A DNA stretch of 64,000 nt, taken from NCBI GenBank assembly GCA_038380435.1, contig JAWZYU010000019.1:34125801-34189800 (forward strand), given 5' to 3'. This document shows positions 1 through 10,853 of the stretch, piece by piece. Position 1 is the stretch's first letter. The number at the start of each line of letters is the position of its first letter. Origin of the DNA: Ryuthela nishihirai (taxonomy: Eukaryota; Arthropoda; Arachnida; Araneae; Heptathelidae). The position numbers and the translations under genes were made by a program. The notes beneath the pieces are model-generated. The model was not told the origin of the DNA and ran no database searches. It saw only the letters and a list, made by a program, of their open reading frames with translations.

Positions 1-31
1 GATCATCAATCGCAAGTTTACTGTATGATAG

Positions 32-128
32 GAGCGCGTGGTGGCTCGGTGGATAACGCGCCACGCTCGTAAATGCGGTTCCCAGATTGGCGTTCCACCT
101 GGACCAGCATTGAGATTTATTTATGAAA
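32..128 (+). repeat. SINE-A fragment, tRNA-like head only
   Basis: The tRNA-derived head of SINE-A is recognisable, with a box A-like TGGCTCGGTGG, then GCTCGTAAAT, a degraded box B and the characteristic body start CAGCATTGAGATTTAT. The rest of the body is missing and a SINE-B remnant follows. The copy is old and truncated. Confidence 0.7.
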
Positions 129-166
129 CCCACCGGCCCTGTAGCAAATGGTCTGTTTGGAAAAAC

Positions 167-361
167 AAATACCCATCAAATAGTTTCTTATCACAGAAGT
201 CTGACAAAACCCTGTCAGCATAATACGTCTTAGAGAAGCTCTGTGAAGAAGGGGAGACCTCAGCCGAAAAAATAACAAACAAACAGAAGAAACGATATAT
301 ATATATATTCATGCCTTAATCAACACTAGAACCCAGGTCCCATGCTAACACCTCGGTCACA
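167..361 (-). repeat. SINE-B remnant, diverged
   Basis: Read on the minus strand this follows the SINE-B order: a tRNA-like head with a degraded box B (complement of GAACCCAGGTCCC), a middle complementary to GACCTCAGCCGAAAA, and the CTGACA/TGTCAG tail. A short TA run has expanded inside it at about 296-310. It lies directly after a SINE-A head. Confidence 0.6.
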
Positions 362-1739
362 GAAATATAATCTGAAACAAAAAGCATATACAGAGGAAAC
401 TGCATAAAAGTGTTTTAAGAATATACAATTGATGCCAAAGAGCAACATCTACTAGTGGTATAATTTTAAGTTGCACATCCTGTGATTCAGTTTACAAATG
501 ACAAGAACTTAAAAGCAAAAGAAACGAACTAATGACGTTAAAATTACTATATATATATTACTATATACTATACTCCGACACTAGTCCCCCATTAGTAGCT
601 CACCCATCCTGTGACAAAGACAGAATACAATAGAGATGTAATACAAACTCTTGCTGGCAAGTATTGTGTAATCCAGAAAAGACTTTTTGCGTTCACACAA
701 ATGAACGAAAGCCTCTGCTCTTTTCATAGATAAGACAATGTTCGATATTCTTACTCAAAGCAATTAAAGTCGACAGAGCGAATAGATTTTTTGCCTAGGT
801 GAGAATAGATACAGTTACACAGCTTCATTTACAGTTTGAAAAAAAAAAATGAAACAATGACCATTAACATTTCCAGTCTTTTGCTAGACCTTCCTTTCTC
901 TATTCAGATGACCACCTGTAAAAGTTGGTCGAAACTTACTTGGTAATTTTTAATGCAAACCTCCCATTGGCTGTAGTGCCCATAATGCAAAGAAGAATTT
1001 AGGATAGGAAGAATATATTGAAAACTATGAGAATTGATCTAAATGCTTTTATAACTAAGAGACCAATGCGACTCGAATAAGGGGTGAGCAATGGGAGGAA
1101 AAATGCACAGTTAAAAAGGTAGAGGCGAAAACTAGAGAGAGAAGACAACAGTAGAAAAAAGATAGAGGTTGAAGATCAAGTGAGCAGACCGATGCAGCGG
1201 AGAGTCATAAGCATCTGACAGCCGATGTTGTTAGTTGAGTATGCCGTGCTCCAGCCCACCCCGACAGCCGTTGCCTTAGATCATCTACTACAGGGTAGGA
1301 TTTGAGCCAGCTCCTCTATCTTAGTATGACATAATGGTGTATTTTTATGTAGTAAATGTATCATGTACAAGAGGTAGTAAAGAAGTTGATTCTCACAACT
1401 GTTATGCTTGAGTATTATACTTACAACGGTGTGACCTGCAGACTCATGTTTAAAGCGACAAGGGCACTTTTTGTTCAATGATTTAATATTAAATACTTGC
1501 TTCGTTTATTAAATGTGGTCTACACGTATGTGTGGATTGGTATTGAAATGTTTGAGAAGGAGGAAATTATGACCAATAAAACTAGATGGTGGAATCCAGC
1601 AAATCCGGCTTTCTTGGAAACACATCGAATATAATTATTTTTATTATAAAGAGAATTAAACTCGCCGATATACCAACTGGCGTGTAACAGATTCTCTATG
1701 CTTACGCAGTATTTTGGGCATTTAGCCCAAGAGGCATAT
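362..1739. other. No recognised gene or repeat
   Basis: AT-rich sequence with only short chance reading frames and small TA runs near 548-567. I see no motif, tRNA, transposon end or SINE piece here. Confidence 0.5.
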
Positions 1740-1744
1740 TAAGT

Positions 1745-2340
1745 GGTCTGATTTTGTAAGTAATGATGAGGTTAGAAGAAGGAGTATCAACCTCCTTTGA
1801 GCAGCATTAGTCATACTGCCCGTATGCTTAGCTGCATTATGGCAAATAGGATTATGAAGATTGATTGATTGGATTGTTTTACCTCTGAGCGGCACTTTTT
1901 TGCACACCGTGGGCTAAATGGCCAAGCCACAAGGACCCCGAAGGCTCAGAGAAGGTTGGAGGAGGGGACCCACTGGAACAGCTGTTGGGAGACAGATGGT
2001 AGCCTCCCGTCAAGGCCATCCAGCGTGTTCTTTAACGTGCACAGGGTATTGCTCTCCCGCACACGGGGCCACGGCTTAACGTCCCATCCGACGGACGGCG
2101 GCCTTTTCAAGCCCATCGGAGGATTATGAAGAGTGTGCCTAAAGGCTTCAGCAAAAGGGGAGACCAAGGATACGGTGGGCAGACAATGTCAAACAGGACT
2201 TTGCTAGAATTGGCCTATAATGGCCAAATGCAGCAGCTGTAGCTCAAGACAGACATGTCTAGAGAGGAAAATTACACAGTCTGGTAAGGATCCTCGTAGC
2301 CCATGGCTGCATGAAGATTTTGTATGTATGTATGAAAACG
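1745..2340 (+). mobile_element. RTE-like LINE 3' tail remnant, split by a SINE-A
   Basis: Two pieces, 1745-1860 and 2133-2340, translate in broken frames to the C-terminal tail also carried by the LINE at 18.6-22.2 kb. Shared words include ANRI, VPKG, RWADNVKQDF and ARIG, followed by a stretch matching the end of that ORF. The pieces are in the same orientation and are separated only by the SINE-A at 1861-2119. The LINE fragment was therefore present first. It is a decayed pseudogene with several frame breaks and no reverse transcriptase core left. Confidence 0.75.
1861..2119 (-). repeat. SINE-A, 5'-truncated, with 13-bp TSD
   Basis: On the minus strand this carries the SINE-A body and its conserved end (complement GTTTTACCTCTGAGCGGC) but lacks the tRNA head. 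It is flanked by a perfect 13-bp direct repeat, AGGATTATGAAGA, at 1848-1860 and 2120-2132. That shows a LINE-assisted insertion, with 5' truncation, into an older LINE remnant. Confidence 0.9.
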
Positions 2341-3700
2341 ATTGTGCCGCTATATCTTTGAAATGCGAGTGCGGAAAGAAACGACCTATGCTTCAGATGA
2401 AAGCTTTTGAAGCGGGGTGCGTATTAGGTTGTTAAAATTTAAACACCTAAAAACTTCTGAAAAGGGGGAAATATGAAAGTCGTTCTTCTATATTTCCGAA
2501 CGCAAGGGCCTACATTTACGAGTTAGATGTCACATGAAAGCTCATATAAAGACTGTCGTACACTATTTCGAATTTTGAGGAGGAGGCGGATTTCCGCGAG
2601 GTTCAACCTTAACGAGTAATATCTCAAATTATAGCTGATGACGTTTCAATTGTCATGCACTATTCCAAACATGATTCCAAAAAGGAGTAAAAATGTGGTC
2701 GATGTTTATGAATCTTAAATCAAATGAAAGATTCTGAAGGTAGGTGTTTCATGCGCCAAAAAAAGCATAAATAGATTAAAAAACTTAGAAAATCCGATAT
2801 GCGCCCTAAAAAGTGGAAAATAAACCTAAAGCATATCGAATGTGAAATCACTCATTGAGTTTGTATTAACTTCAAAGGTAGATATGGCGCCGATTTACCT
2901 ACACAACAAGACTGCCGGGGCCCTATCTTCTTTTTAAGCGAATACGAAATCATTGGATCAACAATGGATTAATTCTCAACAAGGCATGGAAACCATTATT
3001 AGTAAAATTCAATAGTTCTTCTCCACCCAATAGAGCATCCCATCTTCATATATGTGTGATGTTTCTACATAAATATTACATGATTCCATCTGTTAATAGA
3101 TTATCATATGATTCCATCTGTCTCTAAAGCCATGCATGAATCCTCAGATATTCCTCAATAATTGACACATATGAATCCATATAGTGCTTTATGTGATAAA
3201 GAAAAAAAAAATATTTTTCATATTTAGAATCATCGGAAATAATTCTAATCAATCATTTTATCAGTATTCAAATATCAAGAATCGTATACAAATATTAATA
3301 TACTTCTACTTTTAGAATGTAATTCAATCTTGATGAGGAACATACTAAATGGCTAAGCTCTCTCTTATAAAAAAATATCAATGTATTTCTACTTTTAGAC
3401 GTTTATGGCATACACTCAGCGGCCATTTTATTAGGTAATTTTTATGACAATAGTAAGTAAGATATGTTTAGAGATTTTTTTTTTCAGATATAGTTTTTTA
3501 TGACAAAATGTTACTGCATATAATTTCGAGATCTCCATCAATTCTGTTCAACAATATAAGTTTAGTATAACAAGAGTTCGTGGGAGCTGAAATTTTGGAA
3601 AGTTAACTCTTGTAAAAAAAAATTAAAGTTGTGGAAAATTAACATAATTAGTACACAAACTGGTAAAAACAAAGTACCTTTCTTAAAGTTTAGTATAATG
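2341..3700. other. No recognised gene or repeat
   Basis: AT-rich, low-information sequence. A run of ATGATTCCATCTG-like words recurs between about 3070 and 3180 but is too irregular to call an array. No coding or RNA feature is supported. Confidence 0.4.
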
Positions 3701-3754
3701 GATATTGCTTTCGTTTTAACTTGTTTTTTGTCAGCTTTTCAGAGCATTTATTAA

Positions 3755-3935
3755 ACTGTCATTGCAGCTGTTGAATATTCCAATTTCGATAACGTTTTAA
3801 ATACCGACCAAAAATTGTTGAAAAACGAGATTGAAATCGATTGGATTGAGATCTTTAAATTATATTCAGTCACATTTTTGCATAAAAAGTTTATTTAAGA
3901 AGTTAAATAGTTATGTTTCTGAGTTGTTATTCATA
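3755..3935 (+). repeat. Single arm of the foldback repeat family
   Basis: The order of words GTTGAATATTC, ATAACG, AAATACCGA, ATTGTTGAAAA, CGAGATTGA and GGATTGAGATCTTTA matches the right arm of the better preserved foldback element at 28793-29246. The matching left arm is not visible, so this is a partial, diverged copy. Confidence 0.5.
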
Positions 3936-4189
3936 TTAACATGGAATTGTATCCAAAAAAGTGGTCGCAGAATGCATATATATATATACGTATATTGCTT
4001 CTAAAAATGCTCTAATGCTTTTAGAAATCCTGATACTTTTGAAGTTCTCTTTCAGTTTAGGAACAAATCGACATTTTAAACCATCCTTCTTTCCCCTTCG
4101 TTCCTAACTTTCTAAATTCCAAACTCGTATTCTGCCTCTTCATAACTAGACATGTATTTTCACCCTTCAAATGAATCTACTCGACCAGC

Positions 4190-4680
4190 AAAAAAAAGAA
4201 ATCTTGTCGGAACAAACGAGAAACGGAACAAGGAGCCACAGCGCTCATAAATCACAGTGGCCAAAAAGCGCCAAATGAAGAAGGCATCCGTAATGAGCAA
4301 TAGTCAGAGGAAATGTTACCAAAACGGAGCAGCGGTGATAGAGTAGCTTGTCAGCCATAGGCGCCCATGTGAAGCAGACCACATCGCGGTTTGCTCTGAC
4401 GTGACCAGTGATCGATTGTCGGATTGGTCACCTTCAGCTGGCACGAAACACACACGCGTCGTTCCCCCGCAGACAACGTTACAACCAATGACATTTTGCC
4501 ACAATAGCGGCGTCATTGTTTCCCGATACTTTGTAAATCCCACGCATGTTGCGTGCGAATGTGCTTAACTGACACTCCAAATGAATTGCTGTATTTTTTG
4601 TTCCCATCTCGAGAAGAAAGCTCTTATTTCCGAGAATCGTTATTAATTTGTGACACCGTCCACAAACCATGTCCTAATAA
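4190..4680. other. Locally GC- and CpG-richer unique segment
   Basis: This stretch is visibly richer in G, C and CpG than its surroundings, with several CGTCGT, GCGCC and ACGCG words, and it matches no repeat family seen elsewhere in the window. Reading frames of 63-75 codons on the minus strand have no recognisable motif. It could be a regulatory or exonic island, or a fragment of an unrecognised element. Confidence 0.3.
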
Positions 4681-4796
4681 GTCTGTTTTCTGATGTCTTG
4701 GTTAAAACCGGCGAACGACTGAGATTCAGGGGAGTTTCATGCATGAGCTATTAAACACTCTGTTCAAGGGTAACGGAAGTTTTAGGTTCGGTTGTG

Positions 4797-4957
4797 TTGT
4801 TTTACCTCTGAGCAGCTAAATGGCCAAGTCACAAGAACTCAAGAGAAGATTTGGGGAATGGGACACACTGGACAGCTGTTAGGAGATAGAAGCCTCCCGT
4901 CAAGACCACCCAGCTTCTAACGTGCACAGAATATGGATCTTCTGCACACGGAATTGT
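4797..4957 (-). repeat. SINE-A fragment, 3' half
   Basis: The minus strand carries the SINE-A end and body (complements TTTTACCTCTGAGC, AAATGGCCAAGTCACAAG, TAACGTGCACAG). The head and mid-body are missing and several small deletions are present, so the copy is old. Confidence 0.75.
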
Positions 4958-5559
4958 CATTTCTAAGATAAAATATAAACAATATCAAAAGTAACTTGTA
5001 AATAATATATAGTATTGATAATATCGAAAACTACACAAAGACAATAGAAACACATGCATAAGAGCAAAAATATTAGGATAATAGTGCAAATTTTAGGTTG
5101 TAAACAAGGGCTTAATTTATTACATGATCCTCTATTATCTAGTACCAAATATCTAATAAACTGGTTCCAATATAAAAATCAAATAAACAATTTATTTTAC
5201 CTTCTAAACAGTGTAACAATGTTAAGTCATACCTTATCATGTAATTTTCGAGTTTTTTCAATAAAACTGAAACCAAAATTTCCAAAAATCTATACGTGAG
5301 GGAAATAATTTGAAAGAAGATTCAGATTCATCATAAGAAATGCATAGAGGCCACTTATTTACATTCAAGAAACAAAAAGCATTCGTTGATTAGTGTACTT
5401 AGAAATCTTGAATTCTCCTCTGTATATTCAATTGTTTTACTGAATGTATTGTACTGGACAAAAAAAAATGAAAACTGTTCCATGTTATCTCAATAGAATA
5501 TCATATTAGGGATCAATAACTTCTTCAATATGATTTTTAATAAAAAACACTTGCCTAAA
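4958..5559. other. No recognised gene or repeat
   Basis: AT-rich sequence with short uninterrupted frames on both strands that have biased, low-complexity translations and no recognisable domain. Confidence 0.4.
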
Positions 5560-5810
5560 GATAGACTAAATATCTCAATCAAATCTATATAATATCGATT
5601 TTAAACAATGTTTTCTCATTATTCAAAGAGTTATGAACGCTGGAATATTTAACAGGCTGCAAAAAATTGACCACAAAATTTAATTAAAATTTTAAAACAT
5701 GTTAAGAGATTAGAGATGGCTCTAGTAGTATACCGGCAGAGTCAATTATGATCTCTGATCTCTTCAGCTGTTTTAATGGGTTAATTAAAATTTGGGGTCA
5801 ATTTTTCGAA
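5560..5810. repeat. Foldback-family arm plus imperfect inverted repeat
   Basis: Positions 5560-5665 match the left arm of the foldback family (minus-sense words ATATCTCAATC, ATCGATTTTAAACAAT, AAAGAGTTATG, GGAATATTTAACA). Next, 5661-5690 and 5781-5806 form an imperfect inverted repeat built on AATTGACC, AATTTAATTAA and their complements. Inside that a second small inverted pair (GAGATTAGAGATG, ATCTCTGATCTCT) is seen. The layout suggests a non-autonomous hairpin element. Confidence 0.45.
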
Positions 5811-6135
5811 TATATTTTTGCTATCGTAACAAATGAAGTACGTGTCTGTATTATTTATACTCAGCAATCAGAGAACATCACGTTCTACATCCTTACAGAG
5901 CCAAATACGATTGAGAGCTTCTTGCTTCTCTTCATTGACAAATTTTTCTGCCAAATTCACAACTTTGCCGAGGCAACTCCAGCTCCCCCAATCTTTGCCA
6001 AACCCCGGCATTCGCAAAGGAATTAATCCATCCTATTTCTTTTTTATTGGGAGGGGACTAAATTGTTTGGGACCAAACCCTTACGTCGCACTAAGATACA
6101 ATTAGATGGTGTTGTAGATTAAATATGGTGGAGTT

Positions 6136-6183
6136 TAGAACTCCTTCTAAACGGAATTCTTACCGTTTAGAAAGAGTTCTTAG
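6136..6183. repeat. Hairpin, arms of about 20 bp
   Basis: AGAACTCCTTCTAAACGG at 6137-6154 is mirrored by a complementary segment at 6163-6183 with one internal mismatch and a short loop. It lies in otherwise unremarkable AT-rich DNA and its origin is unknown. Confidence 0.6.
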
Positions 6184-6294
6184 ACAGACAGAAAAGGTCT
6201 CTAAAACCATAATTATATAATACCCGCAATTACGGGCGAACGAACAAATGGACGGACCAACCGGCTTAGGTCACTTATGATGTCATCGGTGACA

Positions 6295-6430
6295 AATATT
6301 TTCGGATTCCCTGTGGTTTTGCGGATACTCAGTTTTCGACTTCCAAGCTGCCGTGGGTCACTCAAAAAGTGTCTGAAATTTCTGGGGGCGCTGCCATCCC
6401 TACCTTGTGAATGAAGTAGTACGTTAACGG
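6295..6430 (+). repeat. Dispersed repeat R1, downstream part
   Basis: Words TTCCCTGTG, AGCTGCC, CTGAAATTTCTG, CTACCTTGTGAATG and GTAGTACGTT occur in the same order as at 56478-56665. Only the downstream part of R1 is present here. No protein or transposon end is recognised in R1. Confidence 0.5.
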
Positions 6431-6512
6431 TGGAAAGCTGTGAATGAATTTATTGGTGGGAACAGTTATCAATGGACATAAGTTTCGCTCCACAGGTTTT
6501 CAATGAAGTCCT

Positions 6513-6644
6513 AATATGCTGGTTTCCGCAAGCAACATTCCGCTTTAATCTCCGACTCTCCTGTCCATCAGGTTCAGGTTAATATGCTGGTTTCTGCAGT
6601 ATAGCATTCCACTTAACCTCCGACTCTCCTGATGGACAGGAGAG
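6513..6644. repeat. Direct duplication overlapping a perfect 17-bp inverted repeat
   Basis: A segment of about 52 bp starting TAATATGCTGGTTTC and ending CCGACTCTCCTG occurs twice (6513-6563 and 6579-6631) with about six differences. CTCTCCTGTCCATCAGG at 6556-6572 is the exact reverse complement of 6628-6644. Confidence 0.75.
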
Positions 6645-6829
6645 AAATCCTTCTTTTCCAATGGTTTCACTCTTCCCTTCCTCTCAGTTGCAAAATAGAT
6701 TCCGATATCATTGGAGTTATGTATACCAACGTTCCAGAATCGAACATATCCCTGGCAGTTCAGTGCAAACACATGGTATCACCTAATGAGAAGTTATGAA
6801 ACGTAGAGAAAACGTGAAAGCCAAGATGG

Positions 6830-6935
6830 GAAGGTCATTGACAGCTCTCCTGCACACGGATCAAGATGTAAACGTCCCATCTGAATGACGGCAGCCTTCC
6901 CGAGTCCATCGGTATCCTCTTTCTGCCCGTAGGTA
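6830..6935 (-). repeat. SINE-A middle fragment
   Basis: The minus strand shows the SINE-A middle (complements CTCTCCTGCACACGG, ACGTCCCATC, CGAGTCCATCGGTATCC). Both ends are lost and small indels are present. Confidence 0.65.
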
Positions 6936-8040
6936 GAAATGAGACCGAGAAGATTCTCAATGCAGACTCTGGGAAGTAGTGAGACTGATGAGCATGACAT
7001 TTTTTTTCGCTTTTTAAGACCTCAAGCAAAACAATGTCTGTCTCCTTTCTCGTTTCATTAGATCTTGATGCATAAGAAAGGAAGGAGAATCAAAAAGAAC
7101 AAATAAAGAATCACTTTAAAATAAGGGAGCGAAAATAATCCACCTGTGGACTCACGAAAAATGAGCAAAGAAAAGAAAAAAAAATCTCTTTTAATGACAG
7201 CACCTGGGGGTCAAATGTTAATTTGTTGCCGAGGTTAATTGCATCGTAATTATACGTAATTAATTGCATCAGTCATGATATTATTAACCTTTAACACAGT
7301 GATCACCGGTGGCACGCATGAACCTACGAACGTGGGAAGTACATCCAAACTCATCTTCTATTAAGAGAAGAGCTTCTGCAACTCTCACATGACCAAACAG
7401 CTTTTTTTAACATCAATTTCTCATCAACTTCGTGCCCATTTATAGGCTTAATGCGCAACTCATAGTTACACGCAAGCAGGTTACTTAAAAAACAACACTG
7501 AATGATTCATACTCTTGGCTCATACCATGGGCGAAAATTAACCCAAAAAGCGCAACGAAGGTGAATTTCTGGAAGCTATAATCTTGAGGATGATTCACTT
7601 ACAGTGAGAAAGGTTTTGGATAAGTACTTGTAATTTACGCTGTACCTTGTGAGCTTGTAAAATTTCTGTAGAGGAATAATAAAACTCTAGTGTGTGAACA
7701 GTGTAAATTTGTTATAATATTTTTATTATAGGAAGTTCATTCATCTTAGAAATTTAGACCTAGATTTAAAGAGTTTTTGACAATAATAGTGATGCACACA
7801 ACCACTTGAGAGTTCTTGTGTAGTATACACACAGCACACAAACGATGTGCCAAAAGTTATAATAGAATCAGACAATATTTCATCGTTCTGTTAACAAATA
7901 TTATTGGAAGAACTGCAATAACTTATAGATAGCCAACTGCCAAATGTGAAAAATATTTGAAAGAGAAGGTTCAACTCTCAAATAATATGAATCAAATCAA
8001 AAATATTTATAACGAAAGGCACATGACAATTCCAATACTT
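6936..8040. other. No recognised gene or repeat
   Basis: AT-rich sequence without a supported reading frame. Nothing here matches the repeat families found elsewhere in the window. Confidence 0.4.
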
Positions 8041-8162
8041 AATAATAAATACCCCCTCAAGCAGCTGCTTGCCACAGAGGTCTGACAGGAGCCTGTCTAG
8101 TTTATATATCATAGTAGATCTGTGAGGATGGCAGGACCTCAGCAGAAAAACAACACAAACAT
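8041..8162 (-). repeat. SINE-B, head missing
   Basis: The minus strand carries the SINE-B tail and middle, with complements AATACCCCCTCAAGCAGCTG, AGGTCTGACAGGAGCCTGTC and GGCAGGACCTCAGCAGAAAA. The tRNA-like head is absent, and the sequence runs straight into the palindrome starting at 8163. Confidence 0.85.
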
Positions 8163-8236
8163 TTTTTTATAAATTATTGATCTGGCAACCTTCGTGTACG
8201 TACACGAAGGTTGCCAGACCACTAATTTATAAAAAA
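8163..8236. repeat. 74-bp near-perfect palindrome
   Basis: The central 38 bp (8181-8218) are a perfect palindrome around CGTGTACGTACACG. Pairing then continues outward to 8163 and 8236 with only two mismatched pairs. There is no loop, so the strand could fold into one long hairpin or extrude a cruciform. The words GTTGCCAGA recur just outside at 8238-8247. It may be a very short terminal-inverted-repeat element or an inverted duplication beside the SINE-B. Confidence 0.9.
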
Positions 8237-8474
8237 CGTTGCCAGATATTTTTTTCTGAATTCTGTAATCAATCATAGTGTTCGGATATTTTTTTGAGCG
8301 ACTATACAAGAAATGGCGCGTCAAGATCAACGCATACAAGTGTTATGTGTGCATTGTTCCCATAAACTGTTGTATCAGTTGTCTAATCTTATCATTTTTG
8401 ATAAAAAAAAAGTACTACGTAAAGTGTCTTGGTATCACAATCAACTAAAAAAAAAAACATATCTCCTAAGTTAT

Positions 8475-8822
8475 TCGTAATCTGTAGTTCCCAGGTTCGA
8501 GTTCCAGCTGGGCCAGCATTGAGATTTATCTCCGCAAAACTTCCCACCCTGCCCATGGTCAGTAGGGGACACCGATGGGTTTGGAAAGGCCGCCGTCCGT
8601 TTGATGGGACGTTAAGCCGTGGCGCCGTGTATGGGAGAGCCATACCCTATGCACGTTAAAGAACACGTTGGATGACCTTGACGGGAGGCTATCATCTGTC
8701 TCCCAACAGCTGTTCCAATGGGTCCCCTCCCCCAACCTTCTCTGAGCCTTCAGGGTCCTTGTGACCTGGCCATTTAGACCATGGTGTGCAAAAAAGTGCC
8801 GCTCAGAGGTAAAACAACCCAA
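8475..8822 (+). repeat. SINE-A, nearly complete
   Basis: Begins inside the tRNA-like head (TCGTAATCTGTAGTTCCC), keeps box B (GGTTCGAGTTCC), and runs through the full body to GCTCAGAGGTAAAACAACCC. Only the first 30 or so head bases, with box A, are missing, so it should lack the complete internal polymerase III promoter. It is one of the least diverged copies. Confidence 0.9.
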
Positions 8823-9250
8823 GTCCTATCTTTTACGTAAGACTCGTATAATACATTTCAAATTATGTTCATTGATCTCTAGTAAATATAATCTATCAGT
8901 AATAACAAGTTAACTATATACCATACCATATGAAAATTTTAAAACCAATAATTCTCTCTGAGTGTCCAGTTTGGGGTCATTTCTCTTAAACCAATATCGA
9001 GAAGCTTGATATCTTTCAGAATCAAAGTTTGAGGTCAGCTGTGGCAGCACCATGGTTTGTGAGAAACAATCATTCACACAGATCTCGATGCGAGACCAAT
9101 TCATTGCACGCATAAAAACCTTGGCAATCAGGTTCTTTCAAAAAGTAGAAAAATCAATGGAATCAACTTATCTGTAGTGCCATCAATTAAGATGCAATCC
9201 AAAAATTTAAAAAAATGAATGCTGTATCATCAGCATACGTTTCAACAAAA
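8823..9250. other. No recognised gene or repeat
   Basis: AT-rich intervening sequence. A 67-codon minus-strand frame at 8910-9113 has no recognisable motif. Confidence 0.4.
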
Positions 9251-9258
9251 GTATAAGA

Positions 9259-9599
9259 CAGGCGTGTGTGTCCAACCCGTGGGCCACATACGACTCCGGA
9301 CAGCTAGTAATGCGGCCCACAAAATCGTAAAGTTTACGTGTTTACGACATAAGCTTTCAACATTATCATGTGATTTTCTGTGAGCTTTTGATATCCCACT
9401 AGTTACATGTTGCCCTTTTTTAAATTTATAATAAAAAAACATAAGAAAATAAATGAAGTTTTATTATTCATATACATTAACTAACTATATTATATATTTT
9501 ATGTGCGACCCAAACAATTCATCTTCACTCAATGTGGCCCAGGGAAGTCAAATCTTCACTCAATGTGGCCCAGGGAAGTCAAAAGGTTAGACACGCCTG
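9259..9599. mobile_element. hAT-type MITE, 341 bp, with 8-bp TSD
   Basis: Starts CAGGCGTGT and ends ACACGCCTG, short terminal inverted repeats of hAT type. It is flanked by a perfect 8-bp duplication, GTATAAGA, at 9251-9258 and 9600-9607. The text inside the ends (GTCCAACC, GCGGCCC and mirrored GGTTAGAC) follows the pattern typical of hAT ends. Near the right end a unit of about 28 bp containing CAATGTGGCCCAGGGAAGTC is tandemly duplicated. There is no transposase, so it would need one in trans. Confidence 0.9.
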
Positions 9600-9607
9600 G
9601 TATAAGA

Positions 9608-10585
9608 GATGTAACACTCTTCTGGACTAGTTTAGTACTTTATCTAATTGTCATTGTAAGAGCATTTTGCTCCTCCTCTGTTTATTCGATTTTTTTAATG
9701 TCTTTTGTTAATGTCATTGAGATTTATCGGATAAAATAGGTAAGGGCATCACCCCGGTACTAAATTTCAATAATGATTTCTCATATCTGATTAATATCAT
9801 CAAAATAGCCGTCATGACCTTCATCATTGAGATTTTTTTTTGTCAGAGTCACCTGTAACAGTGCACTAACATTTCTTTTTTACTTTGTGAACATGTATAT
9901 CAAGGATGGGCAATCTTCTCTCATCCGCTGGCTGAATGAGGATTTTTCAGACTGCCACGGTACAGAATCTTACATATTAACATTACTTTTTAGAATTTTA
10001 ATGGAAAAAACAATTATTTCTTATTAAAATTAGGATGAAATATGCAAGAAATTGACACTGAGCAGCATAGGTAGATAAAAATGAAACGCTTTTTAATGGA
10101 AATTAATATCGACCCCATATACAAATATCACTAATTAAGCTGTATTAGAAACAATTACTTTCATACAGGTAATTTCGGTATTGTCATCAAGAGCCAAAAA
10201 ACAAATATTCGATTTTCGTTACAAGCTCTGCAAAAGTATTTTCTACACATAATAGCAGCAAGTTATTCAATCCACCTTATTACGGTTCTGTGCGATAAAC
10301 CTATGCTATAATCGTTTTTAATCTCTGGACAAAACATAGCAAACACTGTTCGCAGGCACTCGTTAACAAATTCGCCAGCAGAATTTATTTTTGCAATTTT
10401 TTGCAATTTTCTGGCTAATAACAAAAATTACACCCCCAATAGCATCGAAATCTTGAGACCTTTGGCTAAATGAATTATTTTGCTGTTTAATGCAGCCATA
10501 AGTTTCTCAAATGTTTCTTTTCCATGTTGGACTTGACAACTTTCAGAATTAGAATGTGTATTGATTACAGTATCTATCTGAGTGA
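9608..10585. other. No recognised gene or repeat
   Basis: AT-rich sequence. Several frames of 60-80 codons are open, but their translations show no domain or compositional signal of coding. Confidence 0.4.
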
Positions 10586-10853
10586 GAGCCACCCTACCAC
10601 TCCAGTGCACTCCATATAGCAATAGGCCAGGGTATATACTCCTATAGTATGGCTCTTTAATCTTCTCTGAGCCTTGGGAGTCCTTGTGACCTTGTCATTT
10701 ATAGGAATAAAAAAGGGGCCTGGTGACCTTGCCATTATAGTAATAATATCCTAGCCTATTACTATAGGAATAATATGCCAGGGTATTATTACTATAGGAG
10801 TATAATACCCTGGCCTATTGCTATATGGAGTGCACTGGAGTGGTAGGGTGGCT
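10586..10853. repeat. 61-bp inverted repeat around a SINE-A scrap
   Basis: The segment 10586-10646 (GCCACCCTACCACTCCAGTG onward) is the reverse complement of 10792-10853 with a single-base indel. The spacer of about 145 bp holds a SINE-A scrap at 10660-10702 (CTCTGAGCCTTGGGAGTCC) and short repeats of TATTACTATAGGAATAATA. The right arm runs into the box A region of the SINE-A at 10842. This looks like an inverted duplication of a SINE's 5' flank. Confidence 0.85.

Noticed and set aside
5748..6105. Two overlapping plus-strand ORFs of about 90 codons
   Set aside because: No motif, biased composition, overlap in two frames and a start inside a hairpin repeat.
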